This document shows, piece after piece, positions 1-8,990 of a DNA stretch of 64,000 nucleotides. The stretch's first letter is position 1; each line of letters opens with the position of its first letter. A program made the translations under genes and the position numbers. Origin of the DNA: Paenibacillus_V sp046244365 (lineage in GTDB: Bacteria > Bacillota > Bacilli > Paenibacillales > NBRC-103111); NCBI RefSeq assembly GCF_046244365.1, contig NZ_CP176395.1:6634001-6698000 (forward strand). The letters are read 5' to 3'. Under the pieces are notes generated by a model. That model ran no database searches and was not told the DNA's origin. It saw only the letters and a list, made by a program, of their open reading frames with translations.

Positions 1-446
1 TCGTCAAGTTTGACGTAGGCGTCGATGTGCTGGGCTACGGCTCGGATATCGCCCGTACGTTCGTGTTCGGATCCCCGTCCGATACGGCCAAACGCGTTTA
101 CGATGCGCTGCGCGCCGGACACGACAGGCTCTTGCAGCTGATCGAGCCCGGGATGCCGATGCAAGCCGCGTTTCACGAGGGGATGGACGTGATTCGCCGG
201 ACCGGACTGGACAACTACAACAGAGGGCATCTCGGACATAGCGCGGGCCTCAGCCTTGCCGCCGAGGAAGCTCCCTTCATCAGCCCGTCCGAGGCGGCCG
301 TTTTCGTGCCCGGCATGGTCGTTTGTCTGGAGACGCCTTACTACGGGTACGGCGTCGGCTCGATCATGATCGAGGATATGGTGCTCGTCACCGGGAGCGG
401 CTGCGAGCGGCTCAACAAGCTTTCGCGGGATTTGATTTCGTTGTAG
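1..446 (+). CDS. M24-family metallopeptidase (Xaa-Pro aminopeptidase-like), C-terminal part
   Basis: The 5' end lies outside the window; the frame is open from base 3. The visible 147 or so residues form the C-terminal half of a pita-bread fold M24 peptidase. The metal-ligand pattern is readable: an Asp in FDVGVDVLGYGSDIART, a His in GHLGHSAGLS, a Glu in VCLETPYYG and a final Glu in IMIEDMVLVT. The family removes N-terminal residues next to proline or cleaves related dipeptides, in the cytoplasm, with two metal ions. The protein ends normally with TAG. The exact substrate cannot be told from this part; creatinase-like members share the same motifs. Confidence 0.85.
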   Translation, partial: VKFDVGVDVLGYGSDIARTFVFGSPSDTAKRVYDALRAGHDRLLQLIEPGMPMQAAFHEGMDVIRRTGLDNYNRGHLGHSAGLSLAAEEAPFISPSEAAVFVPGMVVCLETPYYGYGVGSIMIEDMVLVTGSGCERLNKLSRDLISL

Positions 447-687
447 ATGTGGTGTGCTGCTTTGACCCTATGGTGCAGCTTTTCGGCGGAATAATCAGTC
501 AGCGTTCGGAAAGAGTCAATGACAACCTCATGCAGAAAAGAGCCCCCTTGCTAGGGAACTCGCCATGACATAGCCTCCCTTTCCTGCGGTTCTACCTTTA
601 AAGTTGCTAGTTTAACGCGCAGTCTGCATTCTCGGCCGGTTAGGCCGTTCTGGTGATAATGAGCAAAAATATCTCCCTCATTCGAAT

Positions 688-735
688 GGGGCTGTCTCAG
701 GTCTTTTTTGACCTTTGAGTCAGCCCCTTTGTTTT
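688..735 (+). terminator. Hairpin terminator after the M24 peptidase
   Basis: A stem built from GGGGCTGTCTCAGGTC and GACCTTTGAGTCAGCCCC encloses a T-rich loop and is followed by TTTGTTTT. It sits 240 bases past the M24 stop codon, with no gene between. The outer GGGGCTG/CAGCCCC pairing is perfect; the middle has one-base bulges. Confidence 0.65.
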
Positions 736-763
736 AAGCCTACGAGAGGACTCTATCGAGGCC

Positions 764-975
764 TTAGTGAACCTGAGTTCACTATTTATGAACCTACGTT
801 CACTATTTTTACTTCATCCCCCCTTTTTCAGGCGGATAGTGAAGCAAACGGGACTATTTGGCCGAGAGGTTCACTAATAGTGAACTTTTCTTCCCTATAT
901 CGCTTGGAGGCACATGTTTGAACTTGGATAGTGAATTTTGGTTCAGTATTAGTGAACTTATGTTCACTATTTTTC
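764..975. repeat. AGTGAAC-rich dispersed element, copy A
   Basis: About 212 bases built from alternating TTCACTA and TAGTGAAC blocks around a shared core, ACGGGACTATTTGGCCG. A clearly related copy in the same orientation lies at 53831-54040. Both occupy gaps between convergent genes. I see no reading frame that both copies keep open. The inverted blocks could fold into several short hairpins in RNA. Its origin (a miniature repeat family, or a regulatory or structural element) is not known to me. Confidence 0.8.
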
Positions 976-1013
976 CATTTCGGAGTTAGTTTCCATTAAC
1001 TTAGTGTTCGGAA

Positions 1014-1096
1014 CTCGTTGTGCGGGGCCGGTGTGCGGAGCTGGTGTGCGGAGCTGGTCTGCGGGAGCTCGTTGCGCGGAGCTTGTGTGCGAGCTC
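1014..1096. repeat. Degenerate 13-bp tandem repeat
   Basis: About six imperfect copies of a unit like GGTGTGCGGAGCT. They start some 40 bases after AGTGAAC element copy A and end just before a strong hairpin. No gene is visible here. Confidence 0.65.
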
Positions 1097-1101
1097 GTAA
1101 T

Positions 1102-1149
1102 AAGAGGCTGTCTCGATAACCATTCTGATGGTTATCGAGACAGCCTCTT
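1102..1149 (-). terminator. Perfect 22-bp stem terminator of the beta-helix gene
   Basis: Bases 1102-1123 and 1128-1149 are perfect reverse complements around a four-base loop (TCTG). On the minus strand the hairpin follows the stop of the beta-helix gene by 20 bases and is followed by TTATTACG. The stem contains GGCTGTCTC, also found in the hairpin at 688. It may stop transcription from both sides. Confidence 0.75.
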
Positions 1150-1169
1150 CGTCTTTCATTCGTCAGCCG

Positions 1170-3086
1170 CTAGTTCGGCGTCGTCGAAAAGCTCCCGTCA
1201 TTGTTCCGGTTGCCCGCTCCGAACAAGGTGGACGTGTTCGAGTTTTTGACGCCGTTTACCGTTCCGCCGTTGCGGCAGTCGTTGTTCGTCAGCACGTTCG
1301 CGCTTCCCGCCCCCTTCAAATAGATGCCGTAAGCCGGTTTATTCGTCAGGCTTCCTCTGCGGCAAACGTTGCTCTGCACCGACGAATCCGTGCAGCCGTC
1401 CAGGACGATATTGCTGTAGGTCGCGTTCAAGTTTACCCCGTTGCCGGTGCAGGAATTGCCCGCTACGAGATTGTTCGCTCCGCTGTCGACCCGTATGCCG
1501 TCTTCTCCGTTCCATTCCGAGATGTTGTTGCTGATCGCGTTGTCGCTGGAATTGACGGAAGCGATGATGCCGATCTTGTTTCTCGTCGTCTTGTTGCCGG
1601 ACACGATATTATGAAGGGCCGTATACAAATAAATGCCGTAATCCGTATTCCGGTCGACCAGATTGCCGACGATCTGGTTATACGAGGAGCTGATCAGGAT
1701 CCCCCAATAGCCGTTCGCTTCCACCACATTATCGGCAATGAGGTTATCTTCGCCCGACATGATAGACGTCCAGGACGCATTCGCGCCTACGTAAATCCCC
1801 TGAAAATTGCCTGCACAGCGGTTTCCGACAATTTGGATGCGATTGCTGTTCAGCGCGCTTATCGCATAATTGGACTGATGGCCGTTAAGCGAGTTCCCGC
1901 TTACGGTGCAATCCTTCGCCAGAAAGATCGATACGCCTCTGCCTCCGTTACCGGTAAACGTATTGCCGCTGATTACGAACCCTTCGTTATACCGGTTCAT
2001 TTGAATGCCGTCGCCGACATTGCCGATAAATTCGCAGCCGATTATTTTGACGTTCTTGTTCTGCTGGCTTAGCGCCGCTTCCGGCTCGAAATCGATGCCC
2101 GATTGCGGTGCGGTGCCGTTCGTATTGCGGAAGCTGCTCCCCTCCACGTACATCCCGTCTACGGCAAGCACACTCATCCCCTGCCTGCGGTTATTGTCGC
2201 ATGTAATCCCGACGATTTTGACGTTCGACGATGGCGCTGTCGTCGCGATGCCCTGATTGATGAAAATGCCGTCGCCCCAGCAATTTTTGATGATGACGTC
2301 TTCAATGGTGACGTTCTTCGCTCCGTTCAGGCAAATCCCGTAGCCCCATTCCCCGGTCGTTCCCGTATGCGTGCTCCGGTCTCCCTCGATCGTACCTCCG
2401 GACAGCTTGACATGGGTTCGGTCTTGAATCCGAATGACGGTATAGGCATCGGAAGCATTCGTTTTCATCTTGAGCACCGCTTTGGGAGACAGTTGCAAAT
2501 GCGTATGATCGGGAATGTCCAAACCGCGGTTTGGCGCAATGTTGAAGGGTGCCGTTACGACGCCGTCGATGATGTACGTGCCGTCCGGAACGAACGTTGT
2601 GCCCGCTCCCGAATAGAGTGCCGCCTGAACGGCAGCCGTATCGTCCGTTACGCCGTCTCCTTTGGCTCCGAACCATTTCGCGCTAACCGTCTCGCCTTCG
2701 AATACGCGTTTGAAACGCGCCCCGGAAGAAGACACGACAATCGTGCCCGTATTGTCTGCCGAAGCCGTATCCGCCGGATCGTACAGAAAAAGGCCTTCTT
2801 GACCGCGGTCGGTCACGACATAAAGCGTGAGCGCGCTGGGGCTCGCCGTCGCCCTTAGTCCGGCCAGCGAGGTCATGTCGACGGCTCCAGCCGCCGCTTG
2901 CGCGATGCCCGTCACCTGCATGAAACTTCCCACTGATAGAGCGGCGCCCGCCGCCCCTATCGCGGCCAGCAGCTTTCTGCGCGAGACCGCGTTTCCATTG
3001 CGTTCGGCAGAGCCGGAAACGGCCCCGGGCATCGTCTTCTTCTCCTGAATGCTGCCATGCTCCGAAAATCCTTTACCATCACTCAT
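1170..3086 (-). CDS. Tat-exported right-handed beta-helix (pectate-lyase-superfamily) protein
   Basis: The 638-residue product begins at ATG 3086, which has GGAGG eight bases upstream; an in-frame TTG at 3104 lies further up and has no better site. A twin-arginine signal (SRRKLLAAIGAAGAALSVGS, Arg36-Arg37) predicts folded export by Tat. After the signal, WFGAKGDGVTDDTAAVQAAL marks the start of a Pectate_lyase_3 type module. Roughly residues 200-620 are parallel-beta-helix coils rich in Asn and Gly (NRIQIVGNRCAGN and similar). Such proteins are usually polysaccharide lyases or GH28-like hydrolases acting outside the cell. Catalytic residues cannot be assigned from inspection, so the substrate is open. 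It is the last gene of minus-strand module 1. Confidence 0.85.
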   Translation of the reverse strand: MSDGKGFSEHGSIQEKKTMPGAVSGSAERNGNAVSRRKLLAAIGAAGAALSVGSFMQVTGIAQAAAGAVDMTSLAGLRATASPSALTLYVVTDRGQEGLFLYDPADTASADNTGTIVVSSSGARFKRVFEGETVSAKWFGAKGDGVTDDTAAVQAALYSGAGTTFVPDGTYIIDGVVTAPFNIAPNRGLDIPDHTHLQLSPKAVLKMKTNASDAYTVIRIQDRTHVKLSGGTIEGDRSTHTGTTGEWGYGICLNGAKNVTIEDVIIKNCWGDGIFINQGIATTAPSSNVKIVGITCDNNRRQGMSVLAVDGMYVEGSSFRNTNGTAPQSGIDFEPEAALSQQNKNVKIIGCEFIGNVGDGIQMNRYNEGFVISGNTFTGNGGRGVSIFLAKDCTVSGNSLNGHQSNYAISALNSNRIQIVGNRCAGNFQGIYVGANASWTSIMSGEDNLIADNVVEANGYWGILISSSYNQIVGNLVDRNTDYGIYLYTALHNIVSGNKTTRNKIGIIASVNSSDNAISNNISEWNGEDGIRVDSGANNLVAGNSCTGNGVNLNATYSNIVLDGCTDSSVQSNVCRRGSLTNKPAYGIYLKGAGSANVLTNNDCRNGGTVNGVKNSNTSTLFGAGNRNNDGSFSTTPN

Positions 3087-3275
3087 TCCGTCAGCCTCCA
3101 TCAATTCATTTTTCCTTGCCTAGCAAGCAACAATGACCGTAAAGCAGCTGCAATTTGGAATATGGCTAATGTTTGTCGAAAGAGGAACAGGGAGACGCGC
3201 TGCCCGGAATGTGGCATTTCGGTGGGAGCAGGGAGCGCTTTAAACGCCGGGCAACCCGCCCTTCTCCCTAATCAT

Positions 3276-3456
3276 CCGCGTCATTCCGCACCGTTCTACC
3301 GCCCTGAATCCTCGCCTTTAGTTTTCCAGCGTCATCGGGTAAAAGCCCGCGTCATTCCGCACCGTACCGCCGCCCTGCAATCCGCGCCTTTAGTCGGCTG
3401 CCAGCGTAATCGGATAAAAGTCCGCGTCGTTCCATACCGTACCGCCGCCCCAGCCG
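3276..3456. repeat. Tandem duplications of the 3' end of the SLH/DUF4838 gene
   Basis: Units of about 71-74 bases begin near 3276, 3347 and 3421. The unit at 3421 contains the authentic last codons and stop of the surface enzyme. The next one downstream on the minus strand still reads GGTVRNDAGFYPMTLEN then stop, against the genuine GGTVWNDADFYPITLAAD. The third is shorter and more decayed. The rest of the 3087-3389 gap shows no gene. Confidence 0.8.
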
Positions 3457-6400
3457 TAAAATTCGGTCGTCGTCGTGCCGTGATACATTCGGAAGAAAAA
3501 CCCTTTCAGCGTCTTGGTCACGTTCGGATCGATATTGATGCTGGCAAACGGAATGACCTTGATCGCATTCCAGCGGTCCGTTCCGACATGGGCATAAGCT
3601 TCCCACTGGCCGTTATAGCCGCTAGTTTGGACGGGTCCGCTGTACTCAAACTTTATCGCGTTCGAGTTGCTGAAGAATACGTAGTAGGAAGCTCCGCTCG
3701 AATCGCCCGTTATGAACGTTTCATTGTCGTCATCCGTTCCTTTTACCCACCACTCGCCCGGCGCCGTTTCGCTCACGACGATCTTGGACGGGTCGGCGTC
3801 GAAATTTTCGTAGCCTATGTACAAATTCTCGTCGTCCCATAGCAGCCGCACCTTCGTTTGCACCGCAGGCTGGTTTTGCGTACCCATGACTTTGAACTCG
3901 GTGACCGGCTCCGCATCGGCCCAAGGCCCTTGATCGAAGTAGACGGCGCTTGTGACGGCCGCTTTGCCTGCATTCGTTTTCTTCGCCGTCGCTTTTAGCT
4001 TCGGAATCGAGCTGTATTTCTGCGTCAGCGTTTCGAAAGTCGATTTGATCGGCTCGATCCGCGCCTTCTGCTGGTCGTTCGCAAGCTGCCATGCTTCGTT
4101 GAGGGCGGTTTGCGCAGCATCTTTAACGCCTGCCTCGATAATCAGCTTATTGATATAGGTCGACTCGCTGGCGTTGTAGCCGATCGGCGAATTGTCTGTT
4201 TTCCAGCCCTGCTCGATCAGGCCGTAGTAACGTTTCATCGGCTCTGCCGCATTGCCGTACGCCTTGCGGATAAACTCGCTTTTCAACTGCTCGAGATCGG
4301 CGTCCGGATTCCAAAACAGCTTCTGGATCAGCCAAAATTGCAGCGCATTGATTCCCCAGAACGGACCTTTGGCATCGACTTTATTTTCCGGCGTAACGCC
4401 CGTAATGCCCAGGTCGCGGTAATATTTCATATCCGCTTGCACCTTCTCCGCTATCGGCCTTTCGTAGACCTCGGAGAGGAAGCTGCCGTAATAGTTGTAC
4501 AAGACGATATGGTTCGTTTTGGTCAGCCACTTCTCGAGTTTGAGCTTGTAACCATAGTTCATGCTGCTCGTATCGGTCGTATTCAGCGGTAGCCGCTCAT
4601 CCTCGGATATCGGCGCCATGACGATGACGATGTTGTCCTCGAGCGCCACTCTCGGCGGCACGTCCGTGAAGAAGTAAGCGAACGTGACGATTTTCGTATT
4701 CGGATTCGTCTGCTTGACCTCGGCCGCCACCTTGTTCAGGAAAGTAAAGAACACGGTCGACTTGTAGTCCGGTTCGTCCGGCTGAATGACGATGCCGTCC
4801 TGCGTCGTAAACGGCGAGCGGCTAAGCTCCCCTTGGTTGAAATTATGCGTATCGTTGATGCCGATGCCGACATATTCGATCGGATGTTGGGCCAAAAATT
4901 GCTTGACGCGTCCGGCTACCGCGCCAGGCACGTCCGGGTGGTAGAAATTGATTTGCGTCTCTTGCGATTCCGGAATATAATTGCCGCTCGCGTCCTTATT
5001 GTAATAATCCGGATGCGAAGCGAAGAACACATCGTTCGGCAGCCAGTAGCCCAGGTTATGGCCAATGTTGAACGCTTTGACCCCTATGCTTTCGTGACGG
5101 CTCCACTGTTCCATGTTCTCGAATTCCGCCAGCTTGGCGTTCAGCTTGTTGCGCGCCATCATCGCTTCCGTTCCCGGATCGGCGTGGTACTCCCCGCTCG
5201 CTCCGTACCAGGTCGTATGCCAACCCCGAAGCTGGAACGGGGATTTCTCGCGGTAGTCGGGCTTGTCGGCTTTGATCGTAGGCAGCGGATCGTATAAGGT
5301 TCCGATATCCGTCGAACGGGTCCATAGGACGCCGGCATTTTTCTCCAGGAAATCGTAAGCGCCGTTCAGCACGCCCTTCGGCTCGCTGCCGATGATATAC
5401 AGGCGGTTGCCCGACTTCCGGACCGCAAAGCCGTCGGATCCCTGCAGAAACGCAATGTCGTCCGCATATGGCCCGGCAATCGCCGGCAAGGAATCAGGCG
5501 TGGCCAGCACGATCTGCAGCCTGCCGTTCGTTTCGCCACCCGGCGCATTCAGGCTCGCCGGCGCGTCATTGATCGAAAGAGCGGCTGCCGCGTTCTCCGG
5601 AGAGGCTGGACTGCCGGACTTGTTCAACACGACATCGTCAACCCAGAGCGTACTCGTTCCGCCCACGATATAGAAGAAGAACCAGTTGAAATCGAACTGC
5701 GCGGAGGAGGAAGGCGTATAGCGCAGCTCCACCTGCGTCCACTGGTCCGTCACCGGCAGTACCAGCTGCCCCGTGCCCGCTTGCGATCCGCCGCTCAGCG
5801 TCATCTCCATCGCCTGCAAAACGACCGATTGTCCGGTTGCCGCCGTTCCTTTCACCCAAGCTTGCAGGACGTATTCTTGATCCCTCTCGAGCTTCAACTG
5901 TTGATCCGTGCGGGCATAAATGTACGATGCCCCGCCGAGCTCCATCCGCAGCGAATGCGTTCCGCTTCGCGCCACTTGATTGTCCAGCACGCCTGAAGGC
6001 ACGTTCCAGCCGGCCGGAAGCCCGTTCGAAGCCGCCGTTTCAAACCCGGCGTTATCGATCAAGTTGGCTGACGGCTCCGGCTGCTTCCCGGTATCCTTTA
6101 CCACGACATCGTCGATCCACAGCGTATTCGTTCCGCCGACGATGTAGAAATAGAACCAAACATAATCGAACTGCGCACCGGCAGCAGGCTTATAGGTCAG
6201 CTCCACCTGAGTCCACTCATCTGTCACAGGCAGCACCAGCTGGCTTGTGCCTGCTTGCGATCCGCCGTTCTGCGTCATCTCCATTGCCTGGAGAATAACC
6301 GATTGTCCGGTTGCCGCCGTTCCCTTCACCCATGCCCGCAGCGTATATTCGCGGCCCCGCTCCAGCTTCAGCTGCTGGTCCGTGCGGGCGTAAATGTACG

Positions 6401-8561
6401 GCAGGCCGCCAAGTTCCATTCGCAGCGAATGCGTTCCGCTGTGCGCCGTTTGATCGTCCAACGCGCCGGAAGGCACGTTCCAGCCGCTAGGCAAACCTCC
6501 CTGGGCAGCCGCTTCGAATCCTCCGTTCTGGAGGAGGTTCCAATCGACATTTACCGTCAGCGTCATCGAAGCGACGGTTTCGCCGCCCGCGTTAACCTGA
6601 ATCTTGACGGCATTCAAGCCGTCCGCCGCCGTTTCCGGAACCGTTACGGAGGCGTCCACCGTCTGACTCTGCTTGGCGCCGAGCTCGACCGGTTGGACCG
6701 CATTTACGGCAATCGGTTCGCCGCCGCTTTGCGTCAAACCGAGAGTGACGGCTTGATCACCATTGTTCATTAGCGTGAAGCGGATCGGATACGTACCGCT
6801 TTTCTTCACGTCCAGCCGGCTGTTCCACAGCTGGGCGCTGACGCCGATTCCGTCCGGATTTCCTTTATAAATCGGCAGCTCCGCCCCGCTGACCAGCTTG
6901 ATCGTCTTCTGAAGCTCCGATGCCGCGAGGCTTTCCATCTCGCTTGCGAGCGGACTCATAACGATCTCCGCATTCGCCAAGCCGTCCTTGGTCAAATACG
7001 CCGATGTATCCGGTGTCGACGTCGGCACTGGCGTCGGAGTCGCCGTCGAACCTGGCGTCGGAGTCGCCGTCGAACCTGGCGTCGGAGTCGCCGTCGAACC
7101 TGGCGTCGGAGTCGCCGTTGAGCCTGGCGTCGGCGTGGCCGTTGAGCCTGGCGTCGGCGTGGCCGTCGAGCTTGGTGTCGGCGGGGCCGTCGAGCTTGGT
7201 GTCGGCGTGCCTCCCGTTTCCGCAAGCGGCCGGCGCTCGAACGTGGACTCGCCTCCCTTTTTGCCGAATGCCGCTTTTTCGATGGTCGCTTGCCCAAGCA
7301 CCTTAATCACGGCTTCAAGCACCAAAGACATAACGGTCGATTCCTTATCGGCCGTAAGCGTCGTGCCTGCGGCACGTTCGGAAACATTCAGCTTGCCGAC
7401 GTTCGCTCCCGCAAGCGCCAGCCTCATGCCTCCGGCTTCAACGTTTACCTCTTGAAACTTCCCTTTTAGCTTCACTTCCGCATTTGCCGAAAGCCGCTCG
7501 GCTATTCGGACAAGCAATACAGCCGCATGGTCCGCAGTTCCTTCCCCCGCTTCTATAATCGCACCGGAAGATACGATCATTTCGGCGGCGGTCGTCTTGC
7601 CTTCCAGCACGACGCGTACGGTTCCCGTTTGTTTGTCGATCAACACGACGTTAAGCTTGGCGTTCTCGAAGTGAATGCTGTTTCTTCCCCCGCCGTTCAC
7701 CTTCGTCTCTCCCTTCACGTCAACGCTGCGAAGCCGAACATCGCCCTCGCCGACCGATCCAGCCACGGTCAAGTCTCCGGCAACGATCATGTTGCGTAGC
7801 GTGACGCCCGGAGCGTTAATGACGATATTCCCCTTAACTTCCTGCATGCCGGTCTCGGGTCCGTATGTACCCGCTTGGTCGTATACGATAGTTCTCGCAG
7901 CTAGCAACCGCTCCAAAATGACGACCGCTTCCGCTCTGGATAAAAGACCGGACGGTCTAAAACTTCCGTCCTCGTAGCCCTTCATCAGGCCTTTCGCAGC
8001 AGAGGCTCCGATTGCACCTTTTGCCCAGTCGGCCATTTGTCCGGCATCGGTAAACGCTGCGGCTGCTGTTCCAACCGATAAAGTATCCGCTTTCAACAAT
8101 CTGGCCAGAACGACGGCCGTTTCTTGCCTGGAAATCGAACGGGAAGCGCCGATCGTCCCGTCGCCGTCCCCTTGCAAATAGTCCGCTTTAACGGCGACCG
8201 CGATATCCCGGTACGCCCAGTCGGTCTCCGCCAGATCGGCGAAGGAAACGGCAGCCTGCTCTTGAAAGCCGAAGGAACGGTTTATCAGAACGGCCAGCTC
8301 TCCCCTCGCGATCGCTCGGTCCGGACGAAACGTTCCGTCAGGGTCCCCTTGAATACTGCCCTCTTCCAGCCATTCCGCAATCTGCTTTTCCGCCCAGTGG
8401 CCTTTGATATCGGCTGCGGCGGCGTGAACGCTTCGCTCCTCTGCACCCGCTGCTGCGAACGCCGATTGAAAGGAAGAGAGTACCAGACAAAGCATCGTAA
8501 TGAGTGCGGTAATTTGCTTAACGGAAAAAGAATGGTTTGTATGCTTGCCAAGCCTACTCAT
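3390..8561 (-). CDS. SLH-anchored multidomain surface enzyme with DUF4838 catalytic-like region
   Basis: The 1723-residue product starts at ATG 8561, with GAGGAGG seven bases upstream; the longer frame to 8612 lacks a ribosome site. Order of parts: Sec signal peptide (1-40); three SLH domains (about 45-224) for cell-wall polymer binding; a beta-rich stretch (230-445); a Pro/Thr linker of repeated TPTPGSTA (450-517); a GH20/GH67-type N-domain start (520-567, SELQKTIKLVSGAELPI); a CARDB-like module (570-672); two similar carbohydrate-binding modules (675-827 and 834-974); the rest of the N-domain; a DUF4838 barrel (to about 1490); and a C-terminal CBM9/DOMON-like domain (1534-1722). DUF4838 proteins are glycosidase-like but the reaction is uncertain. 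It lies downstream of the YesMN-type regulators and probably acts on polymer at the cell surface. Confidence 0.88.
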   Translation of the reverse strand: MSRLGKHTNHSFSVKQITALITMLCLVLSSFQSAFAAAGAEERSVHAAAADIKGHWAEKQIAEWLEEGSIQGDPDGTFRPDRAIARGELAVLINRSFGFQEQAAVSFADLAETDWAYRDIAVAVKADYLQGDGDGTIGASRSISRQETAVVLARLLKADTLSVGTAAAAFTDAGQMADWAKGAIGASAAKGLMKGYEDGSFRPSGLLSRAEAVVILERLLAARTIVYDQAGTYGPETGMQEVKGNIVINAPGVTLRNMIVAGDLTVAGSVGEGDVRLRSVDVKGETKVNGGGRNSIHFENAKLNVVLIDKQTGTVRVVLEGKTTAAEMIVSSGAIIEAGEGTADHAAVLLVRIAERLSANAEVKLKGKFQEVNVEAGGMRLALAGANVGKLNVSERAAGTTLTADKESTVMSLVLEAVIKVLGQATIEKAAFGKKGGESTFERRPLAETGGTPTPSSTAPPTPSSTATPTPGSTATPTPGSTATPTPGSTATPTPGSTATPTPGSTATPTPVPTSTPDTSAYLTKDGLANAEIVMSPLASEMESLAASELQKTIKLVSGAELPIYKGNPDGIGVSAQLWNSRLDVKKSGTYPIRFTLMNNGDQAVTLGLTQSGGEPIAVNAVQPVELGAKQSQTVDASVTVPETAADGLNAVKIQVNAGGETVASMTLTVNVDWNLLQNGGFEAAAQGGLPSGWNVPSGALDDQTAHSGTHSLRMELGGLPYIYARTDQQLKLERGREYTLRAWVKGTAATGQSVILQAMEMTQNGGSQAGTSQLVLPVTDEWTQVELTYKPAAGAQFDYVWFYFYIVGGTNTLWIDDVVVKDTGKQPEPSANLIDNAGFETAASNGLPAGWNVPSGVLDNQVARSGTHSLRMELGGASYIYARTDQQLKLERDQEYVLQAWVKGTAATGQSVVLQAMEMTLSGGSQAGTGQLVLPVTDQWTQVELRYTPSSSAQFDFNWFFFYIVGGTSTLWVDDVVLNKSGSPASPENAAAALSINDAPASLNAPGGETNGRLQIVLATPDSLPAIAGPYADDIAFLQGSDGFAVRKSGNRLYIIGSEPKGVLNGAYDFLEKNAGVLWTRSTDIGTLYDPLPTIKADKPDYREKSPFQLRGWHTTWYGASGEYHADPGTEAMMARNKLNAKLAEFENMEQWSRHESIGVKAFNIGHNLGYWLPNDVFFASHPDYYNKDASGNYIPESQETQINFYHPDVPGAVAGRVKQFLAQHPIEYVGIGINDTHNFNQGELSRSPFTTQDGIVIQPDEPDYKSTVFFTFLNKVAAEVKQTNPNTKIVTFAYFFTDVPPRVALEDNIVIVMAPISEDERLPLNTTDTSSMNYGYKLKLEKWLTKTNHIVLYNYYGSFLSEVYERPIAEKVQADMKYYRDLGITGVTPENKVDAKGPFWGINALQFWLIQKLFWNPDADLEQLKSEFIRKAYGNAAEPMKRYYGLIEQGWKTDNSPIGYNASESTYINKLIIEAGVKDAAQTALNEAWQLANDQQKARIEPIKSTFETLTQKYSSIPKLKATAKKTNAGKAAVTSAVYFDQGPWADAEPVTEFKVMGTQNQPAVQTKVRLLWDDENLYIGYENFDADPSKIVVSETAPGEWWVKGTDDDNETFITGDSSGASYYVFFSNSNAIKFEYSGPVQTSGYNGQWEAYAHVGTDRWNAIKVIPFASINIDPNVTKTLKGFFFRMYHGTTTTEFYGWGGGTVWNDADFYPITLAAD

Positions 8562-8990
8562 GAATACGCCTCCTCGTTGCGAAAAAATCGCTCTTTTGCT
8601 CGGATACGGCAAAAATGCCGGCGAATACGTAAACTTTCTTATGCGTTATCCGACTTTACAAACGATTTGAACAAAACGTTCAAATGGTCATAAAAGCACT
8701 GCCGGAATACATCACCTTTGTGAAACTGGATCAAGCAGCCGTTAACACGGCCTCTGGCATCCAATCGATCACAAGGAAACATTGTCTGGATTGACGTCTC
8801 TTGACGCACACCGTCACTCTCTTGATCCCGTCGGGCAGCTTTCCTGCCCATACGGCGGTCGACCACCCCCCTGCGGTTTTCGCAATGCGCTTCGCGACCG
8901 GTTTTATGCTTCCGGCATAATGATCCAGCTGAAGACGAATGGTGCCGCTACCGCGGATCCGAGAGGCGAGTAGTAGGCTGCCGACATCCC
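8562..8990. other. Intergenic gap upstream of the surface-enzyme gene
   Basis: About 430 bases without a convincing gene on either strand. It must contain the promoter of the surface enzyme unless that gene is read through from the regulators. The only clear structure is the palindrome at 8665-8685. Confidence 0.5.
8665..8685. promoter_or_regulatory. Operator-like palindrome
   Basis: ATTTGAAC and GTTCAAAT form perfect 8-bp arms around five bases (AAAAC), about 105 bases upstream of the start of the SLH/DUF4838 gene. The size and symmetry suit a dimeric regulator. Which protein binds is not shown; no matching site is seen elsewhere in the window. Confidence 0.45.

Noticed and set aside
764..975. 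Possible insertion sequence or transposase remnant
   Set aside because: No transposase-like frame and no clear terminal repeats or target duplications; it is described as a dispersed element instead.
1128..2072. 314-codon plus-strand frame opposite the beta-helix gene
   Set aside because: It starts inside the terminator hairpin and mirrors the beta-helix repeats; no ribosome site.
6988..7455. Plus-strand frame with a repeating GVGVAVEP pattern
   Set aside because: It is the complement of the TPTPGSTA linker of the surface enzyme; the minus-strand frame is the real one.
8613..8990. Short frames in the gap upstream of the surface enzyme
   Set aside because: None has a ribosome site or protein-like composition.
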